This document shows, in pieces, positions 34,765 through 47,179 of a stretch of 64,000 nucleotides of DNA (position 1 is the first letter of the stretch; each line of letters begins with the position of its first letter). The stretch comes from Welwitschia mirabilis. Taxonomy: Eukaryota > Gnetophyta > Gnetopsida > Welwitschiales. Under the pieces are notes generated by a model, which saw only the letters and a program-made list of their open reading frames with translations, did not search any database and had not been told where the DNA came from. The stretch covers positions 222,108,700 to 222,172,699 of the forward strand of contig JBOZIK010000001.1 of NCBI GenBank assembly GCA_051453625.1, in the 5' to 3' direction. The translations under genes and the position numbers were made by a program.

Positions 34765-36275
34765 NNNNNNNNNNATGCTCTTTTTATGTTCTATTTTATA
34801 ACATGACCCTCATGATGTCCTACCGTAAGTGCATTGAGGTAAATATTCCTGAGAGGAGCCTTTAATAGTGTAATATGATAGTTGTGGAGACTCCACTAGG
34901 GGTTAATTGGCTATGCTATATGGGTTTTTACTCCTCTGAAAGTGATTGCACTCCACTCATCATGGTAAGAATAAAATTATAAGTAGAGGCTATGAGATCA
35001 GTGGCATTCATGGAGTCATCAAAGGTATTGCTTATTTTCTAGGCTTATTTTTTTATTTTTATTTATAGTGCTTTCACATGATCACTTTACTTTTCTGAAT
35101 TCTAGTATTGTTTTGCAATGATAGCTTGTAAGTTCCTATTTTAATAACTTTTTATCTTATCATTTATTGTTTGATAAACATTAGACATACTTGAGATCAT
35201 CATAATAATTGTCCATTCAAGTGGAAATTTATGAATTTTTATATTATGTCATGCATCCTTATCAGGTGATTTTATGATTTCTTCTAAGGGACTTTGCTAG
35301 AGATAAATTTGAGTAGGTAAGCAAATATTCTTTATGTTTAATTGTCCATTTCCGTTATGTTTTCTCTTAGTTGTTTTATTTAGGATTTTTCAAAGTCATT
35401 ACAATAATTAAAACCTAATCATTTAGTATATCTCTAGTTGTTTTGTTAATTTTCACTCATAGCTTTTCTTTATAATAGTTGTACTTCTTTTTCATACTAT
35501 CAATTAATGCATTTCTTTCACCTTGATTGATGTGATCATTTCATTTTATGATAATGTTTTTTTTGTTGTTTTGAGTGGTTTTGTGGCTTTACATACATCC
35601 ACTTATAGATTTTGAACACTCATGAATTCTAGGACACATTCGAGGACTACTTTTAAAGAATTGCTTCCTTCTATTACCTACATTCTTATGTCTCATAAGC
35701 CTCTTTTACCATGATCATGCATTTCTTTACTTTTTACCATCTTTCTGTTTTTCTACTGCTTTTCCATTCATTGCTTGTAAATAGATCTTTATGGAAATTT
35801 TATAAATTGTTCAAGCAACTTATTTTGATTTCTATCGCCTCATGTCTGTTGTCCTCATAACAAAGGGGATGACAATTATACTTTTTTTCTTTTATATAAT
35901 CTGAGATATCTTACTTTTCTTAGGAAACAAGACAACTCTCTGAGCTTTCTTCTGAGATATTAAGTAAAAATTTATCAATTTTTTTAAATTTTAAAGGATC
36001 GCTTTGGACTTTGGTGATACATATTTATGATGATTTATTTGGACATGATTTCATGTTACTTGAATACATTTCATGAAATTTACTTTAGTAGGAGCATAGT
36101 AGCATACTCACTAATTTTCTAGCAACTATGTTTTAGATCATTTAAAGGAGAAAATAATGCCATGATTACTCCTGTACTTTGTCTTTGTAATAAATATTAA
36201 TAAACTTTTCATACATTATTTTTTGGGATTATTACTACTTAATCTTATACATAAATTTCAACATTTATGCATATA

Positions 36276-36757
36276 NNNNNNNNNNNNNNNNNNNNNNNNN
36301 NNNNNNNNNNNNNNNNNNNNNNNNNNNNNNNNNNNNNNNNNNNNNNNNNNNNNNNNNNNNNNNNNNNNNNNNNNNNNNNNNNNNNNNNNNNNNNNNNNNN
36401 NNNNNNNNNNNNNNNNNNNNNNNNNNNNNNNNNNNNNNNNNNNNNNNNNNNNNNNNNNNNNNNNNNNNNNNNNNNNNNNNNNNNNNNNNNNNNNNNNNNN
36501 NNNNNNNNNNNNNNNNNNNNNNNNNNNNNNNNNNNNNNNNNNNNNNNNNNNNNNNNNNNNNNNNNNNNNNNNNNNNNNNNNNNNNNNNNNNNNNNNNNNN
36601 NNNNNNNNNNNNNNNNNNNNNNNNNNNNNNNNNNNNNNNNNNNNNNNNNNNNNNNNNNNNNNNNNNNNNNNNNNNNNNNNNNNNNNNNNNNNNNNNNNNN
36701 NNNNNNNNNNNNNNNNNNNNNNNNNNNNNNNNNNNNNNNNNNNNNNNNNNNNNNNNN
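36276..36757. other. Assembly gap (482 N)
   Basis: Unsequenced part of the post-pol region of element B. Reading frames reported across it are meaningless. Confidence 0.95.
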
Positions 36758-36913
36758 CAGTGATTGTATTAATGAATTCTTGTCATCTATGCTTACATGA
36801 TAAATATAACTCAAATTCCATTTCTTTAGTTGATGATTATCTTAGTCAAATTGTCTTATAATCTAGTTGATCATCTACTTTTTCAAGAACTAACAAAGCT
36901 AAGTAGGGGGCTA

Positions 36914-38392
36914 TGTTATAATGCGAATTTGTAGGAATTTGATGGTATATTTGGAGTACTTTTGCAAGACAAGATTTAGATATAATTCTGCTAATTATGA
37001 AGAGACAATAAGATAATCTTGAAAACATGTAATTCTTAGCATAATTGAAGGCATTTCAGGTATGTTCTGATACTTAGCATATTGAAGGAATACTAAAGAT
37101 GAAAAAGACTAATTTACTCTACTTGATGAGCCTAGTAATGTGTTATTTCCATGACAGTTAGGATGATAACTCATCATGATAGTCACAAATGAGCAGAACA
37201 TGAGCAACACATGGATAACATATGCACAAGGGGTGTTAATGTCATCATCCCCTTAGTCATCCTCATGACATATAAGGTGACAACCTTAATCACATGGACA
37301 AAGGCTGTAGTGTCGATAATAGCACATGGAGCAAATGGTGGTAGGGTGTCATTCCCTCAGTTACCTAGACAACATGTAGAACTACAACATGGGTAACATG
37401 CATCCACAACCCATAGGGTTGATGACATCACATGGGCATACAATCCAATGGGGCAAGGTAGTGTCATCCGCTTGGTCGTCCTCATGATAGTTGAAATGAT
37501 AAATGNNNNNNNNNNGTTTTTACATGTTCACGATAAATAGCATTGTAAATGGGGTCAAGTGACTCATGTGGCCTATTAGGGTTTTTATCACTAATGTCTA
37601 GGGTTATGGTTCTAAATATTTCATTGTAAACCTATAAATACCCTTCCCTCCTTCTCTTCCAAGCCATCATTTGTACTTGATATGCTTGTGATAAAAGCTT
37701 GAAGATAAGAGGTTCATCAAGTAGCTACAAAAAGGGGTTTCCTTAATGTTAGGCTATGTCTGAGGTGTTGTTATTCTATTGTAAGTGTATGTAAAGTTCT
37801 TTTCATTAATACAAATACTCTTTTCATTTCGATTCTATGAATGTCCCTTATGGTTTAAGTTGGTCATAGTTAAGTGATAGTTTTATGATTTATTTAGATC
37901 ATGAGGGTAACCTTTGTTAAAATTGACCTTGGTTAGTAGTAGGTCTGCATTGCATTTCCATTTTATTCCATATTGCATATTGCATATTCTACTTGATAAA
38001 TCTCATAGCTTACGTTGATTAAGAATTAGTAGATACTCTTCTTAATTGATATGAATTATAAGAAGGATAGTCTTTATAATAGAAAGGTAGAAAATAGTCT
38101 TTGTAACAAAAGGATTAGGAACTAAGTGAATCCATTTCATTTCCACTTCCATTCACTTGAATTTATTATTCATTCATCTTTCATTGCATTTACTTCATTA
38201 TTTACTTTTTATCAATAAAAGATAAAAGACTAAAAACTACGTTTGGAAATAAATTTTCTAACTTTGAGCCTGATGCCTTCATTGGGATTATGACATTTAA
38301 GTGAACTCCTATCTATACTAGCATGTGTTTTGCTGCAAGTTATTTGATTATAGGTTTACCTAAAAGGCTACTTACAGCTTGGAGTTTTAACA
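36914..38392 (+). repeat. 3' LTR of element B
   Basis: It starts TGTTATAATGCGAATTTG. It contains the TATA box CTATAAATACCC (37632) and a 10-N gap at 37506-37515. Compared with the 5' LTR it has an extra segment around 37975-38110 (partly repeated GCATATTGCATATT) and is shorter at its end, closing with GAGTTTTAACA. The reversed LTR of C also carries the extra segment, so the 5' LTR is the one with the deletion. Confidence 0.8.
37632..37642 (+). promoter_or_regulatory. TATA box in 3' LTR of element B
   Basis: CTATAAATACC is followed about 40 bases later by CCATCATTTGTACTTG, shared with the 5' LTR. Best TATA box in the window. Confidence 0.6.
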
Positions 38393-40604
38393 AATTAATT
38401 AAATTATACAAAGTCATGACTAAAGACTTAATATTTGTTTTAGTCTAGTTTTGTGTCTAGATAACTTTTAATAACATAAAGAAAATAAAAAATATTCAAA
38501 TTCAATTAAAATGCAATTTCTAAAAACTTATACTTGAATATGTAAATATATCAATCCCATGAAAGACTCATAAAGATAAGGGATACATATATAAAATGAT
38601 TTTTCAAAGAAAAACCACTTAAATGTAGTCACTATAAGAAGGAAGAACATAGTAGAAAGGACTATAGAAAAAAGTATTACGTGGGGAAATTAGGGCACTT
38701 AAAAAAAGAATGCAAAGTCAAGTTTAGGAAGGAATAAATAAGAGGTAAAAATGAATTTAAATACTACCAATCATAAAAAAATTGAAGCTCTTAAAGATCA
38801 TTCAGTTCTAAAGTCTAGTGATCAATAAAAGCTATAGGAAAAAAAAGAAAAGAAACAACTAATATTACTCTATCAAGTAGGTCTTTGAAGGATGAAGAAA
38901 ATGATAAACAAGGTCAAACTTTATCGTACAAGCTAAAACAATTATAAGATATAGCAAAGTAGATAGATACAAATGAAATAGATGATACTTCCATTATAAT
39001 TAAGAAATATGAACTATATAATACAAGGGATAGATCTAAAAACTAAGATATAAGGAGTAGGAAGATAGAAATAAACTTTGTAAATAAATCTTAACTCACA
39101 TCAAAGGATGTAGTTGAAACAAAAAATACCATAGAAAGAAATTGCTATGATAATACTCTTATGAAATATAAAAGGGATGAAAGTCTCCTATAAATGCAAA
39201 TCCTTCCCTCATAATGTTAAGTAATAGAAAGTAGATATACTGTGTATTTAAAATACCAAATTGTTATCCACTAAGAACTATGTCTTATTCCAATAGGGGA
39301 GGATGGTGTATGTAGCTAGTACTAGGTGAGTAGGAGGACTTCTAATAGCTAGTAAAGTTCCATTTGATATTATAGAGAATAAAACATGGTTCATTTACAT
39401 TATAATTAAATATCTAATTATCACCAACTACTTTGATCCATAAAACCACGAGAATCAGGTAGATATTCATACTAATATAGTAAAAAAATTTAAGAATTAG
39501 AAATGGCTAGTCATAAAAAAATATAATTAATGTCTAAACCAACGGAATAAATTAGGGTAGAAAATCTTAGAATTAAAGGAAAGTGAAGGAATATTTGATA
39601 ATGACTTAAGAGGATGATATGCATAATCTACACATAGTAAATATGAAGTACACATGATATTATAGAAGATAAAACACTAAAAAGATTATGACATAAATTA
39701 GTAGACTTTAGATTACTAGCACTATAATAGCATCCACCTCTTCTTCTATTTATGGTCTTACTAGAATAGCATTACTCAGAAATGTATTCTTTTATAAATG
39801 AGGGCACCTCTATCCTACCATTACAATTTCAAATTTAAATGATACTAGTTAGAAATGAAGTAGCTATAAGATATTAGTAAATACAAGAGACAAAAATATA
39901 AAGGTATAAAGTCTCAAGATTTCTTCTTAGAAGTTCAACTTATGCTTAAGGAATGGGTTAAGAAGGACAAGAGAACTTTTAAAGTCTAAAGATTAAAACT
40001 ACTTAATTAACTTAACAATCTCTAAGAGGAAGAGAAGGATGGCCTTCTTTAAGATAATAATAAAACAAAAATCATAATTAATTTACATCATATCTATAAA
40101 GACAAGGAATTATACTAGAAAAAAAGATTAAGAATTAAATGAATTAAGGAAAACAATACTCTAAATTCTTCTTCCAATAGGAAAAATATCAAATGCAAAT
40201 GAATCAAATCAAAAGAATAAGATAAAAGGTAAGAGATATAATATAGAAGAAAGAGATAGCTATAGTATCTAAAAATTACTTTAAAAACCTATGGAAAATA
40301 ACTAAGACCTTATTAAAAAAATTTAATCTATATAAAGAACTAGGTATCAAATATTAGAACCATCTTATAAAACCTCTTAAAACATTATAAATAGAGACTG
40401 TAATTAGTAGTATGCAAAATAATAAAATGCTAAGGTAGATGGCTAACTAGTTAAATTTTATGAACAAAAAAAAAAAAAAACCTTACCCCAAGTAGAATAT
40501 CATAGATATGATGAATAATATGACCAATCAAGGAATAATAATCATGAATATCAATTACATAAACATGTCCATTATTTTGAAAAATACAATTTCTATCACC
40601 CTAT
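38393..40604 (+). pseudogene. L1-type LINE, second copy (ORF1 end, endonuclease, RT start)
   Basis: Diverged copy of 17631-19840. It has the CX2CX4HX4C region near 38620-38665 (last Cys changed to Tyr), the ATGATAATACTCTTATG endonuclease start (39147), the VGGLLIAS... block (39330, better preserved than in copy 1, with GG intact), WLVIKKYN.CLNQRNKLG (39508) and the DGWLT/VKFY RT entry block (40438). It ends at the same base of the L1 RT as copy 1, at the start of the A2 LTR. It also has a 15-base A run near 40470. Confidence 0.75.
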
Positions 40605-41398
40605 TACACTACCAAATTGTATGTATCTGATACAGTATTTTGAGTATTTTTGCAAGATATTAGACAATTTTATGTTAAGTTTTAATGATAATGGAGAGTT
40701 AAGAAAATATCACAAGAAACATGAAATATACATTACATTTGATAACATTTAAAGAAAATTACAATACTTCATATTTAAAGTAGTAATCCTAGAATAAAAA
40801 AGGCTAATCTAACACAGGAAACACCTTTATAAAGGTCATCATCCACCTAATCATTTGGATGACCATATGAATAATAGAAGAATTCATATTAACTAATACA
40901 CTTGTTAGACTAATTTGGTACATGATGTGGATCCTATATGATGTGGCATCTTCTCTTGTAACATGTAGATGATAAGTATGATGACACCTAAAAATAATGC
41001 TTTATCAAACTTCACTAAACTTTTATTATGTATCTTGTGCCTTCTTATGTGGTTATTAGGGTTTTATCATGTTTGTTAGTATTTGATATTTTTAGATTTT
41101 ATTTTTATAATAAATACCTCATTCATCCTTGCCTCTAACTTTATCTTCTTTGGCATTGAAAATTATCATGATAAGAGATTGAAGGGTAGGAGGTTCATTC
41201 CTCATTATTGTAGATAAACATCTTTCTTGGTGTTGAGCTATGTATGCTTCATTGAGGTGCTACTACTTTGTAACATGGATGTTGTTTCGATGCAATTAAA
41301 ATTATATTTTTCTTTTTACATCATTTATTTTGTTCATCTCTCTTATGGTTTATGTTACTTATGATTCCATGATAGCTTCATCTATGATATAGATCATG

Positions 41399-41862
41399 NN
41401 NNNNNNNNNNNNNNNNNNNNNNNNNNNNNNNNNNNNNNNNNNNNNNNNNNNNNNNNNNNNNNNNNNNNNNNNNNNNNNNNNNNNNNNNNNNNNNNNNNNN
41501 NNNNNNNNNNNNNNNNNNNNNNNNNNNNNNNNNNNNNNNNNNNNNNNNNNNNNNNNNNNNNNNNNNNNNNNNNNNNNNNNNNNNNNNNNNNNNNNNNNNN
41601 NNNNNNNNNNNNNNNNNNNNNNNNNNNNNNNNNNNNNNNNNNNNNNNNNNNNNNNNNNNNNNNNNNNNNNNNNNNNNNNNNNNNNNNNNNNNNNNNNNNN
41701 NNNNNNNNNNNNNNNNNNNNNNNNNNNNNNNNNNNNNNNNNNNNNNNNNNNNNNNNNNNNNNNNNNNNNNNNNNNNNNNNNNNNNNNNNNNNNNNNNNNN
41801 NNNNNNNNNNNNNNNNNNNNNNNNNNNNNNNNNNNNNNNNNNNNNNNNNNNNNNNNNNNNNN
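41399..41862. other. Assembly gap (464 N)
   Basis: Gap within the A2 LTR. By comparison with A1, the real sequence missing is only about 50 bases (between AGATCATG and CATTGCATTTCAT), so the gap size seems overestimated or holds an insertion. Confidence 0.85.
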
Positions 41863-42222
41863 CATTGCATTTCATTTTCTAGATTAACTTTGCATCATTT
41901 TTGTATTCTATTTGACACACCTAATAGCTTAAGCTAGTCTTGGTCTATTAATACTTTCCTTGATTGATTTAAGTTATATAGTTCTAATCTCTGTGATAGG
42001 TTAATTTGGTAATCCAATAAATGTTGCATTTAGAATAGAACTTGCATTTCATTTTCATAGTATGTTTATTTGGATTATTATTTTACACTGTTATTTTGTT
42101 CTACTTATAGATTACACAACCATTTTATTTTTGAAATCAATTCTCTTTCTTCTCACTTACTCATTCAACGAAATTATGACATTTGGGTTACTTCCATCTA
42201 TATTAGTATGTTATGTTGTGGT

Positions 42223-42224
<2 letters not shown>

Positions 42225-42286
<62 letters not shown>

Positions 42287-42386
42287 NNNNNNNNNNNNNN
42301 NNNNNNNNNNNNNNNNNNNNNNNNNNNNNNNNNNNNNNNNNNNNNNNNNNNNNNNNNNNNNNNNNNNNNNNNNNNNNNNNNNNNNN

Positions 42387-42450
<64 letters not shown>
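42225..42450. repeat. (TG)n microsatellite split by a 100-N gap
   Basis: About 60 bases of TG repeat lie on each side of N 42287-42386. At the same place A1 has only a short (TA)n (21035-21047). Confidence 0.95.
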
Positions 42451-42454
<4 letters not shown>

Positions 42455-42510
42455 GTAGTATTTAGGATTTTTTTAAGGATGTAGAATTTGTACAAATACA
42501 TATTATAACA

Positions 42511-42963
42511 TCTTCACACTCTTGCTAAAGAATGTTGCTTAGAGTTCGAGGATTATTGTTGCTCAAATAAGTAGTTTGGATTTTGATATAGGTATCTGTC
42601 TATAGTAGCATTATATTCTTATAGTAGAAACATAGGTTTTTCTTTTTACATTTTTTGATTTTCATTTTGAAAATAATAGTCTATTATCACCCTATTTATC
42701 CAAATAATGGATGGCAATAATGGCCTATAAAACTTAGGATTTTTTGTTTTCATAATGATTAAGGTGTTTTGTATCATCCTATCATCAAGATGACTTAGTG
42801 GATGACTATTAATTTTCATTCTATGTTATTTTATGATTCTATTTTTTAATGTTTTTCCATTTTTAGTTTTTTTGGTGTTTGGTACAATCTAGGTACATTA
42901 TTTGGATAATCATAATAGAAATAGAATTAAACATATTGGGACATGATAAACTCTAGTAAAAAG
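42511..42963 (+). other. A2 primer site and leader
   Basis: TCTTCACACTCTTGCTAAAG is a decayed primer-binding site aligned with that of A1 and B. The leader carries motif copies such as TCATCAAGATGACTTAGTGG (42780). Confidence 0.6.
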
Positions 42964-44560
42964 ATGAAATATCAGAGAGAGTGACTATTGATTGAAGAAA
43001 ACATCCAAATATATTTAATTAACTATGTACCAAACCCAAATATGCACACCTCAAGTACACACAATATTCTAAGCATTGAGCAAAAAGAGTTTTCTACATT
43101 TATTATTTCTAAATCACATTTTTTAAAAGAAAGTTTAGAATAAAATTGTTTTATTACAATGTCAAATTCTATGCAAAAATAGAAATTAGTTACTTTGCCT
43201 AATCCTCCTATTATCATTGGAACCTCTACTACTCCTATAAATCCAAATGCTAATGTCACTATTAAAGAACTAATTACAAATAAAAAATGTAAAATTCAAA
43301 ATCCTTTTGACTTACCTCCTAATGATGATGTTGGCTTAAGAAATTTAAATGCTAATCCTATTTTTTATGCAGAAAATGATGAAGATCCTTTTCAATATAT
43401 AACTGACATTGAACAATTAGTGATTACTTCTGAAATAGGAAAAAATGAATTAGTGATCATACTTACATGGTTATCTTTTCCATTACATTAAAATGAAAAG
43501 TAAAATTATGGTTAAGAACTATTCCACATAAAACTTAAAAATATAGAACCAAGTTCAAGAAGAATTTATAAAATGATTTATAAGAGAAACAAAAATTAAA
43601 AAAAAAAAGAAAGAGGTAAAAATTTTCAAAAACAACCTAATAAAGTTTATACCTTTCCTTATGGATAATTTTTAGTTGTAATACTTATAATCCTATAAAT
43701 GCATTTACTTAAGAAGAACTAGTAGATTATTTCTATAGTGAACTTAATAGCCAAATTAAAAAACTTGTGGAATTTTCATATGATAGAAATTTAATGAATC
43801 TTATATTAGAAAATGCATGAAGATTGTTAAAATAACTAGTAGAAGTAAGTCAAACATGGCCCAAATTAACACCTAAAGAAAATCATACAATAGGCCAAAT
43901 AATAAAAGATCTTAAAAAAGTGAAACCAGATAAGAAGAAAGTAAAAATTAAAAATAACAAATAAATATCATTAATGATTTCACAATATTGTTAAAAACGT
44001 ATACTCAAATGATCCTAGATGGAAAAGTAGCAATTGTAAAAAGTGTGATTCTAACTTATAATTATGTAAAGATAACTATCATATGACTAAAAAATATCCT
44101 TTATTGCTAACTTACAAAGAAAAAATTTATGAAGAAGTGTGTGCATTCAACTAAAAGTCTTTAAACTTTAAAATCCAAAACCAAAATCAAAATCAAAACC
44201 AATTTCAACCTAGGATAAATGGACAACCTAATTTTCAATCTTTTGTGAGAAAATCCAAAAACTTTTAAGCAAATCATCTAAATTTTTAATTATTTAAAAA
44301 TAGATTTGAGAATGCTAACTTTTAATCAAAGAAATCAAACTTCCAATCAAGTAACTCAAATTATCAAGAAAGCAAACATTGAAAATCTTGTTAATGTTTT
44401 TTAAAAAACTATACTTACAAATCCAAGACCATAAGGATTACTCATTACACAAACATTACCAAACCCTAATAATATAAGAAAAGATTGTAAGGTTGTGACA
44501 AAAACTAAAAATAAAATAATACTCCTATCCATGGGGCTTCAACTTTCAAAATGATGAGAA
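42964..44560 (+). pseudogene. gag of A2
   Basis: The start corresponds to ATG 21560 of A1. The stretch 43195-43491 is 98 codons without a stop and includes NPFDLPPNDDVGLRNLNANP, then FYAENDEDPFQYITDIEQL and GKNELVIILTWLSFPLH, the best-preserved gag core in the window. Later EEFIK.F.RETKIK, LVDYFYSELNSQIK and a Cys/His segment NCKKCDSN (44035; with HMT.K.P after it) suggest a decayed zinc knuckle. A Gln/Asn-rich tract (44170-44210) follows. Capsid-type protein; inactive through stops and shifts. Confidence 0.75.
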
Positions 44561-44879
44561 TAATGAAGAAGAAAAAGAGGATATTGAAATCTTACAAAAT
44601 CATACTTTTTCTTCTCATTTAAGTAGTAAGCTTAAAAAAAAAAATCTTCTCAAGATAAAGGTAATAGACTTGCTACACCTTGACTTGATAGATTAAATAC
44701 TAATATTACCTTTAATGATCATATTCAAGCCTTAATGTAAGATGTAAGTATAAATTTACCATTTTCAAAACTATTGCAAGAAAATCCTAAATATTCTAAG
44801 ATGTGAAAAGACCTAATTAGGAGAAAATAAAAATAAACCAGACCTAGTAAAGTCTTTCTAGTCTAATCTATAATCAACT

Positions 44880-45310
44880 AATTTTATAAAAATGTCCAGA
44901 ATTTAAGATCTAGGGGCAGCAATAGTTAGTGTCACATTAGAAGGAAATAAAAGAATAAAAAAGCCTTAATCAATATAGGAGAAAGTGTTAATATTATGCC
45001 TTTATACATTTATCAATGACTTAGTTTGGAAAGTAGAATTAAGCCTACATGTATTATCTTAGAATTGGTAGATACATCAATGAATAAACCTTTAGGATTA
45101 ATAAAAGATTTGGTGATTTAAAGTGAATAAGTATTTTATCTAATAGATTTGGTTGTAATTGAAGATAAGCATAATAGAGATTATTCACTACTAATAGATA
45201 GAAAACTTTATTCAATTATTGATACAAAAACTAAAATGATGAAATACCACTTAAAAAATAAAAGGTTACCATTAGAGTTTTTGATGATATTGGAAAATAC
45301 CTAGGTAATG
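44880..45310 (+). pseudogene. Aspartic protease domain of A2
   Basis: KALINIGESVNIMPLYIY (44960) matches the active-site block; Gly is kept, but the catalytic Asp reads Asn as in A1. IKPTCIILELVDTSMNKPLG and the V(F/I)YLIDLVVIEDKHNRDYS block (45135-45185) follow in order. Confidence 0.7.
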
Positions 45311-45879
45311 AGTCGAATGTTGAAGAAGAAATTAAGCCAACATTATTTTTATAGCATCATTCACTTGAAGAAATATGGTTAATGGTTCATAAGCCTATCT
45401 CGTTTGATGATCCACTTGAAGTAGAAAACTTAAAACCCTTCGATCAAGATCAACTCAACTATGAAGATTTAGGAATGAATTGTTTTGATTAGGAGAGTGG
45501 AGAAACTGAAAAAAAAATGAGATTTCATATTTTAAGGGAGGTTTTCACCACATTCATTTAGATGATAATTTAAGATAATAGTCAACTCTAATAAGAAAAT
45601 AATAGAAACTAAAAATATGAATTTAAATCTAAAACCTTTACCCCATGGACTAAAATATATCTTTTTATGTGATGATTATAATAAACTATTAATAATAAAT
45701 GAGAATCTTTCCCCTCAATAAGAATCAATTTTAACCTCACTTTTATATACTAAGATCAATGCATTTGCGTGGACCCACAAAGATTTAATAGCCATTTTTA
45801 CTTCCATTATTTAATATAAAATATACCTTGAGGATAATGTAAAACCTATTAGGTAACTCTAATGTAGATTAAATTTAGA

Positions 45880-46740
45880 CCTTAAATAAGTCATAAAAGA
45901 TGAAATCATTAAATTAATGGATGTTGGATTTTTTTATGCCATATCTAATAGTGAGTAGATTAGTCCTTTAATTATAGTACCTAAGAAAGGTGAAAAGCAA
46001 AGAATGTGTATTTATTTTAAAAAGCTAAATGAAGTAAAAAATAAATACCATTATCCTTTACCTATTCTTAACCAGATACTTGATAGAATCTAAGGATATA
46101 TCTTTTATTTCTTTCTTGATGGGTATAGTGATTATAATCAGGTTTGTATAGCTAGTAAGGATCAAGCTAAAACAAATTTCACTTTACCATTTGGAACATT
46201 TACCTTTAGATACATGCCTATTGAACTTTATAATACTCTTGATACCTTTAATATATAGTTATGGGTATTTTTTTTTGATATATAAGAGGATTTAATTTAT
46301 TTTTTTATGGATGACTTCTCAATTTATGGTAAAAAATTTGAACAAGTCATAGAAAGATTGAAGAAAGTCCTTGAAAGATGCATTAGAGTGGCCTACACTT
46401 GAGTTGAAAGAAGAGTTTGTTTCTATTTAATAATGGAATTATCCTAGGTTACTGCATTTCTAGTAAAGGAGTTAGGATGGACACTGAAAAATAAGTACCA
46501 TTAAAAACCTAACTTCTCTAATAAATGTAAAACAAGTCCAGTCCTTTCTTGGTTATTGTAATTTTTATTGTCTTTTATTTAGGATTATTCTAAAATTTAT
46601 AAACCTCTTCACTTGTTACCTGAAAAAGAATCTAAATTTGAATGGAATGAATCTTGTCAACTTTCTTTTAAAACAATTAAAGATAAAATCTCTTTAGCAC
46701 CTATTATAATGGGACCCTATTAAAATAAATATTTTGAATT
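45880..46740 (+). pseudogene. Reverse transcriptase domain of A2
   Basis: IIVPKKGEKQRMCIYFKKLN (45973; Asp of DFRKLN reads Tyr), FYFFLDGYSDYNQV (46105, catalytic Asp kept), FTLPFGTFTFRYMPIELYN (46184, frame kept longer than in A1) and FMDDFSIYGKKFEQ (46304-46345). The M-D-D motif is intact. SFLGYCNFYCLLF and the IYKPLHLLPEKESKFEWNES block (46592-46650) lead into RNase H. Confidence 0.85.
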
Positions 46741-47134
46741 AATGTATGATGCTAGTAATATTATAGTGGATGGAGTTCTTAAACAAAAGTATGAAAATGA
46801 TTTTAAAGTTATATCTTATCATAGTAAAACTTTATCTAAAGCTTAGTCAAACTACACTACTACTAAGAAAGAAATGTTTGTAATATATTTTTTCCTTTAT
46901 ACTCTTAGATATTATCTTTTAGGCTTTTATATGAATGTTCATACTGACTATGTAGTTACTAGATACCTTATGGCTAAGAGAGATTCTAGTACTAGACTCA
47001 TTACATGGATCCTTCTCATGCAAGAATTCAATCTTACCATCATTGATAAAGTAGAAAAACATAATAATGTAACAGATCATTTGTCATGTCTTTCTTCTTC
47101 TCTTGATGATCTTATGAGTGATGTTTCTTTTTAG
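46741..47134 (+). pseudogene. RNase H domain of A2
   Basis: MYDASNIIVDGVLKQKYEND (46746) begins the domain. The stop-free stretch 46874-47134 then reads YYLLGFYMNVHTDYVVTRYL, followed by STRLITWILLMQEFNLTI and NNVTDHLSCLSSSLDDLMSD, i.e. the complete C-terminal half of a gypsy RNase H with the family end block. This shows the true, gap-free version of the A1 region that carries a false duplication. Confidence 0.85.
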
Positions 47135-47179
47135 GATAAATAACTTTTTGCTATATTTTCTACTCATTTTTCTCCTTAG

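Larger units (their letters stand above)
34361..36913 (+). other. Element B region downstream of pol, with two gaps
   Basis: Homologous in parts to the post-pol DNA of A and, reversed, of C: the stretch 34800-34980 (GATGTCCTACCGTAAGTGCA and following) matches 54260-54445 in reverse. It contains a (TA)n run and gaps at 34765-34774 and 36276-36757. The last bases, AAGCTAAGTAGGGGGCTA (to 36913), are the likely polypurine tract before the 3' LTR. No gene seen. Confidence 0.65.
30371..38392 (+). mobile_element. Ty3/gypsy element B, internally deleted or non-autonomous
   Basis: Two LTRs in the same direction (30371-31697 and 36914-38392), a good primer-binding site, an unrecognised acidic ORF, and only the last part of integrase. 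Same family as A and C by LTR and post-pol sequence. The LTRs are clearly diverged with several indels, so the insertion is old. No matching 5-bp target duplication is seen: TGAAG lies on the left, AATTA on the right. It lies exactly between the two copies of the 13-kb block. Confidence 0.8.
40605..42510 (+). repeat. 5' LTR of element A2, with TG-repeat expansion and two gaps
   Basis: It starts TACACTACCAAATTG (TG start mutated to TA) and ends ACATATTATAACA. Longer than the A1 LTR because of a (TG)n expansion (42225-42450) and the estimated gaps. A TATA-like TTATAATAAATACC lies at about 41105. Confidence 0.75.

Noticed and set aside
36223-36861. Long frames of 177-212 codons on both strands
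   Set aside because: They consist almost wholly of N bases of the 482-N gap.
41359-41887. Frames of about 160 codons on both strands
   Set aside because: They are made of gap N only.
42062-42501. Frames with VCVCVC or HTHTHT repeats
   Set aside because: Translation of the (TG)n microsatellite around a gap, not proteins.
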